Assembly (NCBI RefSeq): GCF_022346545.1
Contig: NZ_JAKRNU010000003.1
Location: 1 to 64,000, forward strand
Length of the DNA: 64,000 nucleotides
Direction of reading: 5' to 3'
DNA from: Sporosarcina sp. ACRSM
GTDB taxonomy: Bacteria > Bacillota > Bacilli > Bacillales_A > Planococcaceae
In this document: positions 50,428 through 59,618 of the stretch, in pieces
Layout: each line of letters begins with the position of its first letter
Position numbering within the stretch: the stretch's first letter is position 1
The notes under the pieces: model-generated
What the model was told of the DNA's origin: nothing
Databases searched by the model: none
What the model saw: only the letters and a program-made list of their open reading frames with translations
Program-made: the position numbers and the translations under genes

Positions 50428-51834
50428 TTAGCGAATGGTTCTAGAGGATGATGATAAGATACCTTTTTGCAATTCGCTCATACCTTCTTTTTTACGAACG
50501 AAAATGAAATAAGAGGTAATGGTTAAACTCGCTATTAACAATGTGAGGATAGCCTGTATCCTTAATGACTCGATGATGAGCATGGCGATAAAAATTCCTG
50601 CAATACAGAGAATAGTTGCATACGTCAAGTAAGGGAACAGCCACATCTTAAGTTGAAGTGCTTCCGGTTTTTCTTGTTCAAGTATTCTGCGCATCCGTAA
50701 CTGTGAAAAGGCAATCACAAGATATACCAGTAATGCTACGGCTCCTGAAGAATTCACCAAAAAGAGAAAGATTTTATCGGGTGAAGTATAGCTGAAGATG
50801 ACCGCAATATAGGAAAAGACTGTACTGAAAAGTATTGCTCGTACAGGAACCCCTTTTTTACTCAATTTAAGAAATGCCTTAGGTGCATCTCCTTTCTTTG
50901 CCATGCCGTATAGCATGCGCGAATTCGCATATAATGCGGAGTTTAAACAAGAAAGAACGGCAGTCAAAACGACAAAGTTCATAAGCTGTGCCGCTGCTGG
51001 GATACCGATATAATCGAGTACCGCAACGAACGGGCTGACAAGAATGTTAGCAGAGTTCCACGGTAATAATGTAACGACAATAGCAATGGAGCCAATGTAG
51101 AAGATAAGAATACGCCAAATGACACTATTGGTTGCAATACGTACTGCTTTTCCAGGATGATCTGATTCGCCAGCTGCAATCGCTACGATTTCGGTACCCA
51201 TAAAAGAAAAAATGACAACTGTAATTCCGAGTAGAACGGAACCGAATCCGGTCGGTATGAAACCGCCATTTCCTAAAAGATTCGCGGTTCCTGGCGCCCC
51301 CACACCGGGATACCAGCCAAAAATGACACACAGACCAACAACAAGGAATAAACCGATACTAATGACTTTGATAAGCGAAAACCAATATTCAAACTCTCCA
51401 AAGGATTTAACTGAAAAAAGATTTGTAAGTGTCAACAAAACAGTTAAGATGAGTGCCATTAACCAAAGAGGGAAATCGGGTATCCAGTATTGCATGATGG
51501 CCGCACCGGCAATTGCTTCGATTGCAATCACGACAACCCAGAAAAACCAATACAACCAACCGATTGTAAAACCTGCCCACGGTCCAATTGCATCGCTGGC
51601 GTATGTGGAGAAAGAGCCACTTGTTGGATAAGCCGCCGCCATTTCACCAAGCATTCTCATGACCAACACGACAATCGTTCCTGCAAAAGCATAAGAAAGA
51701 ATGGCCCCTGGTCCTGAAGCATTAATCACTGCACCACTTCCGATAAACAGACCTGCACCGATAACCCCAGCAATTGAGATCATGCTGATATGTCTGATTT
51801 TCAAATCTGATTTTAACTGACCCTGTTGATTCAT
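50428..51834 (-). CDS. APC-superfamily amino acid permease (GabP/AAT type)
   Basis: Permease of 468 aa with twelve membrane spans. Start GVIGAGLFIGSGAVINASGPGA is the AAT-family motif, followed by GEMAAAYPTSGSFSTYA and FSFMGTEIVAIAAGESDHP. Probably imports an amino acid by proton symport; closest in pattern to GABA or basic/aromatic permeases. ATG behind AAGGGGG. A cre-like site lies upstream. Its position beside the LysR regulator and catabolic cluster suggests it imports the cluster's substrate. Confidence 0.87.
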   Translation of the reverse strand: MNQQGQLKSDLKIRHISMISIAGVIGAGLFIGSGAVINASGPGAILSYAFAGTIVVLVMRMLGEMAAAYPTSGSFSTYASDAIGPWAGFTIGWLYWFFWVVVIAIEAIAGAAIMQYWIPDFPLWLMALILTVLLTLTNLFSVKSFGEFEYWFSLIKVISIGLFLVVGLCVIFGWYPGVGAPGTANLLGNGGFIPTGFGSVLLGITVVIFSFMGTEIVAIAAGESDHPGKAVRIATNSVIWRILIFYIGSIAIVVTLLPWNSANILVSPFVAVLDYIGIPAAAQLMNFVVLTAVLSCLNSALYANSRMLYGMAKKGDAPKAFLKLSKKGVPVRAILFSTVFSYIAVIFSYTSPDKIFLFLVNSSGAVALLVYLVIAFSQLRMRRILEQEKPEALQLKMWLFPYLTYATILCIAGIFIAMLIIESLRIQAILTLLIASLTITSYFIFVRKKEGMSELQKGILSSSSRTIR

Positions 51835-51953
51835 TATCTACATTCCCCCTTGTGAAAGTGATAATTCTCTGCTAACAATGTACAATTCCGTTGCTCAATT
51901 GCTAGACGTGTAATTTTCGTTAGATTTCCAATCTTGCTCCTTTCGTCGAAATT

Positions 51954-51967
51954 TGTAAACGGTTTCA
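51954..51967 (-). promoter_or_regulatory. Candidate cre (CcpA) site upstream of the permease
   Basis: TGTAAACGGTTTCA matches the cre consensus at 13 of 14 positions and is nearly palindromic, 120 bases before the permease start. Suggests glucose repression. Confidence 0.5.
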
Positions 51968-52095
51968 CGAAACTTGAGTGAATATTCACTTAAGTTATTT
52001 ATATAAATCATACACAACTGGAAACTAATTTTCGTAGACAAGTTGTAAATAGATAGGGGATTAAATTAGACGGGGTGTTAAATTTGGTCTTTCTA

Positions 52096-52962
52096 TTAAA
52101 TTGTTTGATACATTTCCTTAACAATTGAGATAAAACTTCTTGTCGCATGCGATGCCTGCTTTGTAATACCTAAACCGATAATCCTGTACGCCTCTTCTTC
52201 AAATTCAAGGGCTGTGATGCCATCCGGAGTATTCTTCAGGACGAGTTCAGGTCGGATATTAATTCCTATATTTGCTTGTACTAAGGCGATGATGGACTGA
52301 TCATCTGAAACTTCATATTTAACATTGGGATCGATATTGTGTTTGTTAAAAAAAGTGATGACCTCACTATCCCATCCTTTTTTAGGCTTGATTAACGGAA
52401 ATTCCTCGAGTTGCTGAATACACATTGCTGTTTGTAAATGTAAAGGGTTGTTGTTCGAAACGATGCAAAACAGTTTGTCCTTGTGTAAAGGTAAAAATTC
52501 AAGCCCTTTTTTAATGGGCGCTGTCGTGAAGCAACAATCTAATTCCCCTAATTGCACGGCATTTTCTAGACTTTCGTAGTCGTCTTCAAAAATTTCAACA
52601 ATGATGTCGGGGTGCTTCCTCTTGAACTCTTTTAGAATGGTTGGAAGCCAATGCGTCGTTACACTTGCGAAGGTTCCTACTTTTATAACCCCTGATTCTA
52701 ATCCGTTTAGTGCGAGAGCTTCCTGTTGTAAGTTATGATGCGCGTGAATAATCGTAAGTGTATGTTCGTATATTTTCTCCCCTTCTCTCGTCAGCTTAAT
52801 TCCCGATCGATTACGAAGTAATAACTGCAAATCCAATTCGTCTTCAAGACTCTTAATGGCACGACTTACCGCGGATTGTGTGAGATTTAATTCGATTCCT
52901 GTCCTTGTAATGCTCTGTAGTTGAACAACCTTATTGAAGATTTCATACCTCTGAATGGTCAT
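52096..52962 (-). CDS. LysR-family regulator of the catabolic cluster
   Basis: Regulator of 288 aa. Helix-turn-helix at about 18-40 (ITRTGIELNLTQSAVSRAIKSLE), then an effector domain (VIKVGTFASVTTHWLPTILKEF, LGELDCCFTT). Divergent from the aldehyde dehydrogenase gene over a 263-bp gap, so it is the likely activator of the 53-63 kb cluster. ATG behind AAGGAGG. Inducer unknown. Confidence 0.88.
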   Translation of the reverse strand: MTIQRYEIFNKVVQLQSITRTGIELNLTQSAVSRAIKSLEDELDLQLLLRNRSGIKLTREGEKIYEHTLTIIHAHHNLQQEALALNGLESGVIKVGTFASVTTHWLPTILKEFKRKHPDIIVEIFEDDYESLENAVQLGELDCCFTTAPIKKGLEFLPLHKDKLFCIVSNNNPLHLQTAMCIQQLEEFPLIKPKKGWDSEVITFFNKHNIDPNVKYEVSDDQSIIALVQANIGINIRPELVLKNTPDGITALEFEEEAYRIIGLGITKQASHATRSFISIVKEMYQTI

Positions 52963-53164
52963 TATACACGGCCTCCTTAATCAACATGAAAAAAAGTCAT
53001 GCAAAACATTACAAACAGTCGTTTTACTAATTCTAATAGTCCAACTATACTGAAAATAAGTCAAGGGAAACTATTAGATTTGAATCGACAATGGTTTTAA
53101 GGGAACTCGATTCGCGATCGGATAGGGGATGATAGATGGGTAGTCTACTTAGTAATGATAGATG

Positions 53165-53178
53165 TGAAAGCGTTGTCT
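53165..53178 (+). promoter_or_regulatory. Candidate cre (CcpA) site upstream of the catabolic cluster
   Basis: TGAAAGCGTTGTCT matches 13 of 14 cre positions, 48 bases before the aldehyde dehydrogenase start, where CcpA binding would block transcription. Confidence 0.55.
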
Positions 53179-53225
53179 TTTTGAAGTCGGGTAGAACATT
53201 CTAGCTAGGAGGGGGAAAAATCAAC

Positions 53226-54743
53226 ATGACACTTACGATCGAGAAATTTGAACCGGTTCTCAGAGAAAAAACAACAGTTCAAAGGATGTATATTAACGGA
53301 AAATGGGTTACGAGTGTTTCAAATAAGACGCGTGAAATCCTAAACCCTGCAAATAATGAAGTCATTGCGGTGGTGACAGAAGGTGTAGAGGAAGAAGCGA
53401 ACGCAGCCGTCAAAGCAGCCAAAGATGCATTTTATAAAAATGGTTGGAAAACAGTCTATGCCCGCATAAGAGCAGACCTACTTTTGAAAGTTGCAAGTAA
53501 ATTAGCAGAACGTAAAGAAGAGTTTGCCATGCTCGAGACATTAAACAATGGAAAAGTGTATGAGGACTCGCTAGCCGATGTCGAAGATGCGATCCATCAA
53601 TTTCAATACTATGCGGGTCTTGCCACAAAGCCGCATGGGCAAACCTATGAGGTGCCGGATGAGATACGAGCGATGGTTGTCCGCGAACCGATTGGCGTTG
53701 TAGCGCAAATTGTTCCTTGGAATTACCCGCTTGTCATGGCAGCACAGAAAATGTCAGCGGCGTTGGCAGCCGGCTGTACGGTCGTTATCAAGCCTGCCTC
53801 ACAGACACCGCTCACGCTCATTCGCTTGTTTGAGATTTTGGATGAAGTCGGTTTTCCGGAAGGTGTTGTGAATCTGGTGCTCGGTTCGGGTTCGGTTATT
53901 GGCGATAGGCTAGTCAATCATCCGGATGTTGATAAGATCTCTTTCACTGGAGGTACTTCGACAGGCAAGCAAATTATGAAGGATGCCGCGGATACGATTA
54001 AAAAGGTTGGCCTCGAGCTTGGCGGGAAATCGCCCAATATCGTATTTGCGGATGCGGACTTTGAGACGGCGGTCGACTATGCATTACTTGCGATATTCGC
54101 AGGGCAAGGACAGGTTTGTTCCGCAGGCTCACGTCTTCTTCTTGAAAAAAGTATTTACGATAAATTTGTCCCTAAGCTTGTAGCACGGGCGAAGAAAATC
54201 AAAATCGGACCGGGTTGGCAAGATGGGACGGAAATGGGACCACTTATCTCACAAGCTCATATGAAGAGCGTATTGGACTACGTGAAAATCGGAGTGGAAG
54301 AGGGAGCGGAACTTCTGTGTGGTGGAAATCGAATAACGGATGGCGAACTTGCAAAAGGCAACTTTGTCGAGCCGACGATTTTTACTAACACCAAACCAGA
54401 TATGCGCATTGTGCAAGAAGAGATCTTTGGTCCTGTTCTTGTCATTCAAGTATTTGAAACAGAAGAAGAGGCCCTTGAGTTGGCGAATGGTACGGACTTT
54501 GGACTAGCTGCTGCTGTGTTCACCAATGATGGAGCGAAAGCGCAGCGTGTCATCCGTGGTCTGCAAGCAGGTATTACGTGGATCAATGCCTATCACCCGA
54601 CATTTAACGAGGCGCCGTGGAGTGGCTATAAACAAAGCGGAATTGGTGCTGATCTAGGAACATACGGTTTTGAAGAATATTTGCTGACAAAACAGGTCAA
54701 TATCGCTCTTCATGTGCAACCGTCTGGGTGGTATAAGGGGTAA
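53226..54743 (+). CDS. NAD(P)-dependent aldehyde dehydrogenase (betaine-aldehyde DH-like)
   Basis: Enzyme of 505 aa oxidising an aldehyde to the acid. Catalytic C298 (GQGQVCSAGS), general base E264 (GLELGGKSP), N166 (VPWNYPL) and the FTGGTSTG cofactor loop are present. The end INAYHPTFNEAPWSGYKQSG resembles betaine-aldehyde dehydrogenases (GbsA/ALDH9 group). In this cluster a semialdehyde formed by the DapA-like enzyme is a plausible substrate. ATG behind AGGAGGGGG. First gene of the probable operon. Confidence 0.9.
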   Translation: MTLTIEKFEPVLREKTTVQRMYINGKWVTSVSNKTREILNPANNEVIAVVTEGVEEEANAAVKAAKDAFYKNGWKTVYARIRADLLLKVASKLAERKEEFAMLETLNNGKVYEDSLADVEDAIHQFQYYAGLATKPHGQTYEVPDEIRAMVVREPIGVVAQIVPWNYPLVMAAQKMSAALAAGCTVVIKPASQTPLTLIRLFEILDEVGFPEGVVNLVLGSGSVIGDRLVNHPDVDKISFTGGTSTGKQIMKDAADTIKKVGLELGGKSPNIVFADADFETAVDYALLAIFAGQGQVCSAGSRLLLEKSIYDKFVPKLVARAKKIKIGPGWQDGTEMGPLISQAHMKSVLDYVKIGVEEGAELLCGGNRITDGELAKGNFVEPTIFTNTKPDMRIVQEEIFGPVLVIQVFETEEEALELANGTDFGLAAAVFTNDGAKAQRVIRGLQAGITWINAYHPTFNEAPWSGYKQSGIGADLGTYGFEEYLLTKQVNIALHVQPSGWYKG

Positions 54744-54772
54744 TTGGTAATGCGACATAAGGGGGTTACATC

Positions 54773-55966
54773 ATGAACAGTTTTGATATTGTCGTCATTG
54801 GTGCCGGCATTATAGGCTCTAGTGTCGCCTATCATTTATCCAAAGAAGGCTATAGCGTGGCACTTGTTGAAAAAGGCGACATCGCAAACGGAACATCCAG
54901 CCGCTGTGATGCTGTAGCGCTCATTTGTGATAAGAAACCCGGAATCGATACGGAGATAGGATTTAAAAGTATCCAACTCTATAAAGAATTGGCGAAGGAA
55001 TTCTCGTTCGACTTTGAATTTTCCACCCGAGGGAGCTTGTACGTTTGTGAAACCGAACAAGAGCTTGAAATCGCAAACGGGTACGTCGCGGAACAAAGTG
55101 CTGCAGGATATGACATGAAAATGGTGGATCGCAAGGAGCTGCTAGAGATCGAGCCTTATTTGGCAAAGGATCTAGAAGGTGGGATCTGGACGGAAGTCGA
55201 TTCTACAATGAACCCTTATTTAGTCTGTTATGCATTCGTGGAAGAAGCCAAAAAATACGGCTTGAAATTATTCACGAACCATGAAGTAAGGGACATTACA
55301 AAACGATTGGATGGCCGTGTGCAGTCGGTCATCACAGATAGGACAACGATTCACACAAACCGGGTTGTAAACTGTGCGGGTGTCTGGGCGGCGAAAATCG
55401 GAGAAATGGTGGGGATTGATATACCGATTCAGCCGCGAAAAGGGATGGTGCTCATCTCAGAGAAAACAAAGCCAGTCGTCGGCCAAAAAGTGCATGAATT
55501 CGGCTATATGCTTTCAAAATTTGAAGATATTCAGTACAAGCGCAATGTCAGTAAGCTTGTAGAAGAGAATAATATAGCCTTTACCATTGAGCCAACAGAA
55601 GCGAATAACTTTCTGCTAGGAGGTCATCGTGCATTTAAAGGGTACGATATCAGCTCGGAAAATGATGTCATACGGGGAATCGCGGAAAGGGCCATCCGCT
55701 TCCTGCCGATCCTCAAAGATATTAGTTGTATACGTGCCTACGCGGGTATTCGCCCATGGGTGGCTGACCATCTGCCAATCGTCTCTGAAGTCGAAGAGGT
55801 GCCAGGCTTTTATATTGCTAGTGGTCACGAAGGTGATGGCATCAGTATGGCACCGATTACCGGCAGAATGATTACACAGCTAATCGCTGGACAAGAAACA
55901 GACTTTAATATAGATCGATTAAACTTCTCGCGTTACAAGCAATTGGATAAGGTTTCAAGCTATTAA
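54773..55966 (+). CDS. FAD-dependent amino acid dehydrogenase, DAO family (HcnC/LhpB-like)
   Basis: Flavoprotein of 397 aa. The N-terminal dinucleotide motif is VVIGAGIIGSSVAYHLSKEG with EKG ending strand 2; the C-terminal CIRAYAGIRPWVADHLPIV and SGHEGDGISMAP blocks are typical of D-amino acid/sarcosine/hydroxyproline dehydrogenases. It probably carries the substrate-oxidising site, passing electrons to the Fe-S and second flavin subunits encoded at 57775-59595. ATG behind AAGGGGG, 29 bases after the aldehyde dehydrogenase gene. Confidence 0.87.
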   Translation: MNSFDIVVIGAGIIGSSVAYHLSKEGYSVALVEKGDIANGTSSRCDAVALICDKKPGIDTEIGFKSIQLYKELAKEFSFDFEFSTRGSLYVCETEQELEIANGYVAEQSAAGYDMKMVDRKELLEIEPYLAKDLEGGIWTEVDSTMNPYLVCYAFVEEAKKYGLKLFTNHEVRDITKRLDGRVQSVITDRTTIHTNRVVNCAGVWAAKIGEMVGIDIPIQPRKGMVLISEKTKPVVGQKVHEFGYMLSKFEDIQYKRNVSKLVEENNIAFTIEPTEANNFLLGGHRAFKGYDISSENDVIRGIAERAIRFLPILKDISCIRAYAGIRPWVADHLPIVSEVEEVPGFYIASGHEGDGISMAPITGRMITQLIAGQETDFNIDRLNFSRYKQLDKVSSY

Positions 55967-55999
55967 TCATAAAAAAATCGTAAATTGGAGGAATGAACT

Positions 56000-56899
56000 A
56001 TGTATAAACCATTCGGAATGATCCCAGCAATGCCAACACCTTTTGACCAACAAGGAAAGGTAGATTTTGCAGCGTTTAACGCATTGATCGAGCACTTGAT
56101 TGACGGCGGCGTCCACTGTCTTCTCGCAGGTGGAAGCACAGGAGAATATTCACTGATGTCACTGGAAGAGCGGAAATCTGTCTTAAAAGCAGCGGTCGAT
56201 GCTTCGAATGGACGTGTTCCGATTATGGCCGGAACGAGTGCCCATCGAACGGAAGAAACGCTCGAACTAACGAAATATGCAGCAGAAATCGGTGCAGATT
56301 GTGCGCTTGTGATTACGCCTTATTATATGCAGACGAGTGAAGCGGGCATTATCGACTACTTTAAAACAATTGCAGAGCAATCCGGCATCGGGATTGTCAT
56401 TTATCATTATCCATCTGCAACAGGCGTGGAGCTGTCTCCGGAGCTAATCGCTCAGTTAAGTAAAATTGAAGGCATTGTAGGTGTGAAAAATACAACAGAT
56501 CAAGAGCATACGTGCAAAGTAATCGGTCTGACAAAAGATCAGGAGGATTTCGCTGTGCTAACTGGGTATGAGCACTTGATACTGCCAACATTAGCTGTCG
56601 GAGGGGATGGCGCAACAGGAATTATCCCTAATCTGATTCCGAAAGAAATTGTGAAGCTTTATGATTTATTCACAAAAGAAAAGGATATTGAAGGGGCAAT
56701 CGCGCTTAACCAGCAACTACTTCCACTCTATGACTATGTTGAAGCGGAGCCAAGCCCAGGTCCGGTAAAAGCGGGTCTTGACATCATCGGGTTGAAAGGC
56801 GGAACTGTCCGTTCCCCACTCGTTCCAGCTACTGAAGAATTAAAACAGAAAATGAAAGTGACACTTTCTGAGCTTGGCTATGAGGTAAGCCCGGTCTGA
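56000..56899 (+). CDS. DapA-family lyase/deaminase
   Basis: TIM-barrel enzyme of 299 aa of the dihydrodipicolinate synthase/N-acetylneuraminate lyase family. The Schiff-base lysine is K163 (GIVGVKNTTD), with tyrosines Y135/Y137 in IYHYPSATG and the GGSTGEYSLMSLEER phosphate/carboxylate loop. lysA, dapB or asd are not nearby, so a catabolic role is more likely than lysine synthesis. In hydroxyproline degradation a family member deaminates pyrroline-4-hydroxy-2-carboxylate. ATG behind TTGGAGGAA. Confidence 0.87.
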   Translation: MYKPFGMIPAMPTPFDQQGKVDFAAFNALIEHLIDGGVHCLLAGGSTGEYSLMSLEERKSVLKAAVDASNGRVPIMAGTSAHRTEETLELTKYAAEIGADCALVITPYYMQTSEAGIIDYFKTIAEQSGIGIVIYHYPSATGVELSPELIAQLSKIEGIVGVKNTTDQEHTCKVIGLTKDQEDFAVLTGYEHLILPTLAVGGDGATGIIPNLIPKEIVKLYDLFTKEKDIEGAIALNQQLLPLYDYVEAEPSPGPVKAGLDIIGLKGGTVRSPLVPATEELKQKMKVTLSELGYEVSPV

Positions 56900-56968
56900 T
56901 AACTTGTGGGGAATAGTCGAAAAACTATTCCCTACTCTCTTATTAATCTACTTAAAGGTGGGGACAGC

Positions 56969-57757
56969 ATGACGATGATAACTGCGGAAAAAAGAGAATA
57001 TGGCTTTATTGAAAAAGGAATAAAATCGAAAGTCCATATGAAGAAGGGGCAGTATATCTCAGGTTTTTCTGTAGGTATTCTGTTTTTAGATGAATGTTGG
57101 TATCCGATTTTACCGGGCAATGTAGCCAATCTGACCACTTATGATTTTCCTGTTGTGTTAAAAGTCGTACCGAATTGCACGCAAGAGAGAATTCACGCAG
57201 GGGATCCAACACTTATCGATGATGTCATTCGTGCAGCCAAACAATTTGAGGCTGAAGGGGCTCGGGTCATTTGTGGAGCTTGTGGTTTTTTCGGTAACTT
57301 CCAAAAGCAAGTAGCGAATGCGGTTGATATTCCTGTTTTTCTATCAAGTGTTGTGCAATTACCTTGGATTAAAACAGGGCTAAAATCAACTCAACGTGTG
57401 GGTATGTTGACGGCTGATAGTCATGGCATTACACCAGCTTTATATAAGAGTTGCGGCATCGATAGTCCGGATTACGTCGTTGTGAAGGATTTAGGTAGAT
57501 TGCCGGAGTTTTCGGCAATCATTGAAAGTAGAGGCAGCTTTGATAATGATATTGTGCGTGAGGAAGTTGTCAATGCAGCGCTAGAGCTTGTCCGTGACAA
57601 CCCGGATATCGGAGCGATCCTATTGGAGTGCAGTGATCTACCCCCATATGCAGCGGATATTCAACGAGCAGTTGGACTACCGGTCTATGATTTTATCACA
57701 ATGATACGATGGGCACATATGGCAACAACACAAAGACCATATGATGGTTTCATTTAA
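56969..57757 (+). CDS. Asp/Glu racemase-superfamily protein
   Basis: Protein of 262 aa of the aspartate/glutamate/hydantoin racemase fold. The two catalytic-type cysteines are visible as C105 (ICGACGFFGNF) and C221 (LLECSDLPPY), near the expected halves of the pseudo-symmetric fold. Such enzymes racemise amino acids or act as decarboxylases or isomerases without cofactor. ATG behind AAAGGTGGGG; an upstream start is rejected. Substrate unknown; the operon suggests it prepares the stereoisomer for the dehydrogenase. Confidence 0.8.
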   Translation: MTMITAEKREYGFIEKGIKSKVHMKKGQYISGFSVGILFLDECWYPILPGNVANLTTYDFPVVLKVVPNCTQERIHAGDPTLIDDVIRAAKQFEAEGARVICGACGFFGNFQKQVANAVDIPVFLSSVVQLPWIKTGLKSTQRVGMLTADSHGITPALYKSCGIDSPDYVVVKDLGRLPEFSAIIESRGSFDNDIVREEVVNAALELVRDNPDIGAILLECSDLPPYAADIQRAVGLPVYDFITMIRWAHMATTQRPYDGFI

Positions 57758-57774
57758 GGCGGGAGGTTTTAATC

Positions 57775-58062
57775 ATGAACGATGACAAGACGCTTGTATG
57801 CAGATGTGAAGAAGTATCGCTGAAGACCATTCGTGACACCGTCCAGCAATTCAGCTGTTCCTCCCGTGAAGTGAAATTGCGCACACGGGCGGGGATGGGG
57901 TATTGCGGTGGAAGAACTTGTCGACATGTTATCGATACAATTGTTTCAGATGTAAACCAGCAGGCTGTTGCGGATGAGGTACAACTGAGTTATCGTCCGC
58001 CGGTTCGTCCCATGACTTTTGGCGTGTTAGGAGGGTGCTGCCATGACAATGAGAGTTATTAA
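57775..58062 (+). CDS. BFD-like [2Fe-2S] subunit
   Basis: Protein of 95 aa. The four cluster cysteines follow the bacterioferritin-associated ferredoxin (BFD) pattern: C-x-C at residues about 9-11 (VCRCEEV) and C-x4-C at about 44-49 (GYCGGRTCRH). In HcnB, opine and hydroxyproline dehydrogenases this domain is normally fused to the C-terminus of the second FAD subunit; here it is a separate gene. ATG behind GGGAGG. Its 3' end overlaps the next gene by 20 bases. Confidence 0.85.
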   Translation: MNDDKTLVCRCEEVSLKTIRDTVQQFSCSSREVKLRTRAGMGYCGGRTCRHVIDTIVSDVNQQAVADEVQLSYRPPVRPMTFGVLGGCCHDNESY

Positions 58063-58369
58063 TCATCCAGTTCTAGGAAAACTGCAGGAACGGAATCAGA
58101 TTACAATCTATTTCAACAACCAATCCTATCAAGTGTATGAAGGTGACACCATCGCTTCTGCCATGATGGCTGAAGGCATTAAGACGCTACGGCATCATGA
58201 GGAGAGTGGGAAAGGTCGGGGCATCTATTGCAATATAGGTCATTGTTTTGAATGCCGGGTTCAAGTGGGGGAGCGCAAAGTCGTACGGGCTTGTTTGACA
58301 CCCGTTTCAGAAGGTATGGAAATTCATTCACTGACTGCCTTTAAGAAGGGAGATGGATCACATTGGTGA
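58043..58369 (+). CDS. [2Fe-2S] ferredoxin-type subunit (HcnA-like, Fer2_4)
   Basis: Protein of 108 aa. It has the Fer2_4 fold with cysteines in IYCNIGHCFECRVQVGERKVVRAC, the spacing typical of sarcosine oxidase alpha N-termini and HcnA. It should relay electrons between the two flavoproteins. ATG behind AGGAGGGTG, overlapping the BFD gene. Confidence 0.87.
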   Translation: MTMRVINHPVLGKLQERNQITIYFNNQSYQVYEGDTIASAMMAEGIKTLRHHEESGKGRGIYCNIGHCFECRVQVGERKVVRACLTPVSEGMEIHSLTAFKKGDGSHW

Positions 58370-59595
58370 GCTTATTAATTATTGGGGCAGGACCTGCGGG
58401 CTTAAGTGCGGCAATTGCGGCGGCTGAGCAAGGCCTTGATGTCAAAGTGATTGACGAGTTTTCCAAAGCGGGTGGACGCCTGCTCGGACAACTTCACCAA
58501 GAGCCAAACGGCGATTGGTGGAATGGGATCGCAATGGGGGAAAAGCTCCATCAAGAGGCGCTTCGTGTAGGAGTTGACATCCAATGTGAGGTATCTGTCT
58601 TTGATATTAGTCGATCCGCTACAGGTTGGACGGTGTACACCTCGCAAGGAATGATGGAAACAAGAAAACTGCTATTGGCCACCGGCGCATCGGAAATCCC
58701 TATTCCACTACCTGGATGGACACTCCCCGGGGTAATGTCCATTGGAGCTGCACAAGTGATGGGCAATGTCCATCGGGTAAAGCCGGGAAATACATGTGTC
58801 ATTATTGGTGCAAATGTACTGTCCATGGCAATTGCCAATGAATTGAGATTATGTGGAATTAAAGTGAAGGAAATTATTCTACCGGCAGCGGGATCCATTT
58901 CCAAGGACGCGGGCAGACCGGAGAAAGTGCTGGCATCTTTGATGAAGTTAACACATCTGGCACCAACTGCTATTCTGCGTCAGGCGGGTAAACTTGGGAA
59001 ATTTGTCAATCCAAGCTTCGCTATTAAGTTCTTTCCTAAAAAAGGTATTAAGCTATTTGATATTCCGATCCGGATTAAGAAGGCCGCCATCGAAATTGTT
59101 GGTGATGAGCATGCAACGGGTGTGCGGACAGTTGCGATTTCATCGGAAGGAAAAGAAATTCCGGGAAGTGAAAAGGTCACGGAAGCTGATTTTGTCTGTA
59201 TAGCTGGAGGGCTGGCACCAATGTCAGAGCTTGCCTCAGTCGTTGGATGTTCATTCAAGTATGTACCGGAGCTTGGCGGTCACGTGCCTGTCCATAATGA
59301 ACGGATGCAAACCAACGTCCCAAATCTCTTTGTGGCGGGAAATATCACGGGAGTTGAAAGTGCGAAAGTTGCGATGGCTCAAGGGAAAGTGGCAGGACTA
59401 TCAATCGCCTTGGAATCGGGTAGTACAAGTAAGGAAATAGAGTTATTACTAAAGGTGGCCATTGAAGAAGTTCGGAAAACAAGGGCAACGGCGCTCATGC
59501 AGTTTCAACCTGGCATACCGGAAGCTCGAGAAATGGTGTACCGCCAATTTCTGCTTGAAGAACAGGCTATGAAACGAAAAGAATCGGTTTCATAA
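58363..59595 (+). CDS. FAD/NAD(P)-type oxidoreductase subunit (HcnB-like)
   Basis: Flavoprotein of 410 aa. FAD motif LLIIGAGPAGLSAAIAAAEQG at the start, a second nucleotide-binding segment near residue 145 (CVIIGANVLSMAIANEL), and LFVAGNITGVESAKVAMAQGK near the end. It matches HcnB/opine oxidase A-type subunits but lacks their C-terminal BFD domain, which is encoded separately at 57775. TTG start overlaps the preceding stop. Confidence 0.87.
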   Translation: MVSLLIIGAGPAGLSAAIAAAEQGLDVKVIDEFSKAGGRLLGQLHQEPNGDWWNGIAMGEKLHQEALRVGVDIQCEVSVFDISRSATGWTVYTSQGMMETRKLLLATGASEIPIPLPGWTLPGVMSIGAAQVMGNVHRVKPGNTCVIIGANVLSMAIANELRLCGIKVKEIILPAAGSISKDAGRPEKVLASLMKLTHLAPTAILRQAGKLGKFVNPSFAIKFFPKKGIKLFDIPIRIKKAAIEIVGDEHATGVRTVAISSEGKEIPGSEKVTEADFVCIAGGLAPMSELASVVGCSFKYVPELGGHVPVHNERMQTNVPNLFVAGNITGVESAKVAMAQGKVAGLSIALESGSTSKEIELLLKVAIEEVRKTRATALMQFQPGIPEAREMVYRQFLLEEQAMKRKESVS

Positions 59596-59618
59596 GAAAA
59601 TGGATTGGAGGCGCGGAT

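Noticed and set aside
54773..59595. Hydrogen cyanide synthase HcnABC
   Set aside because: The subunits belong to the same family, but the cluster also has a DapA-family enzyme, racemase-like enzyme, aldehyde dehydrogenase and symporters, and the BFD domain is split off. Amino acid catabolism fits better than cyanogenesis.
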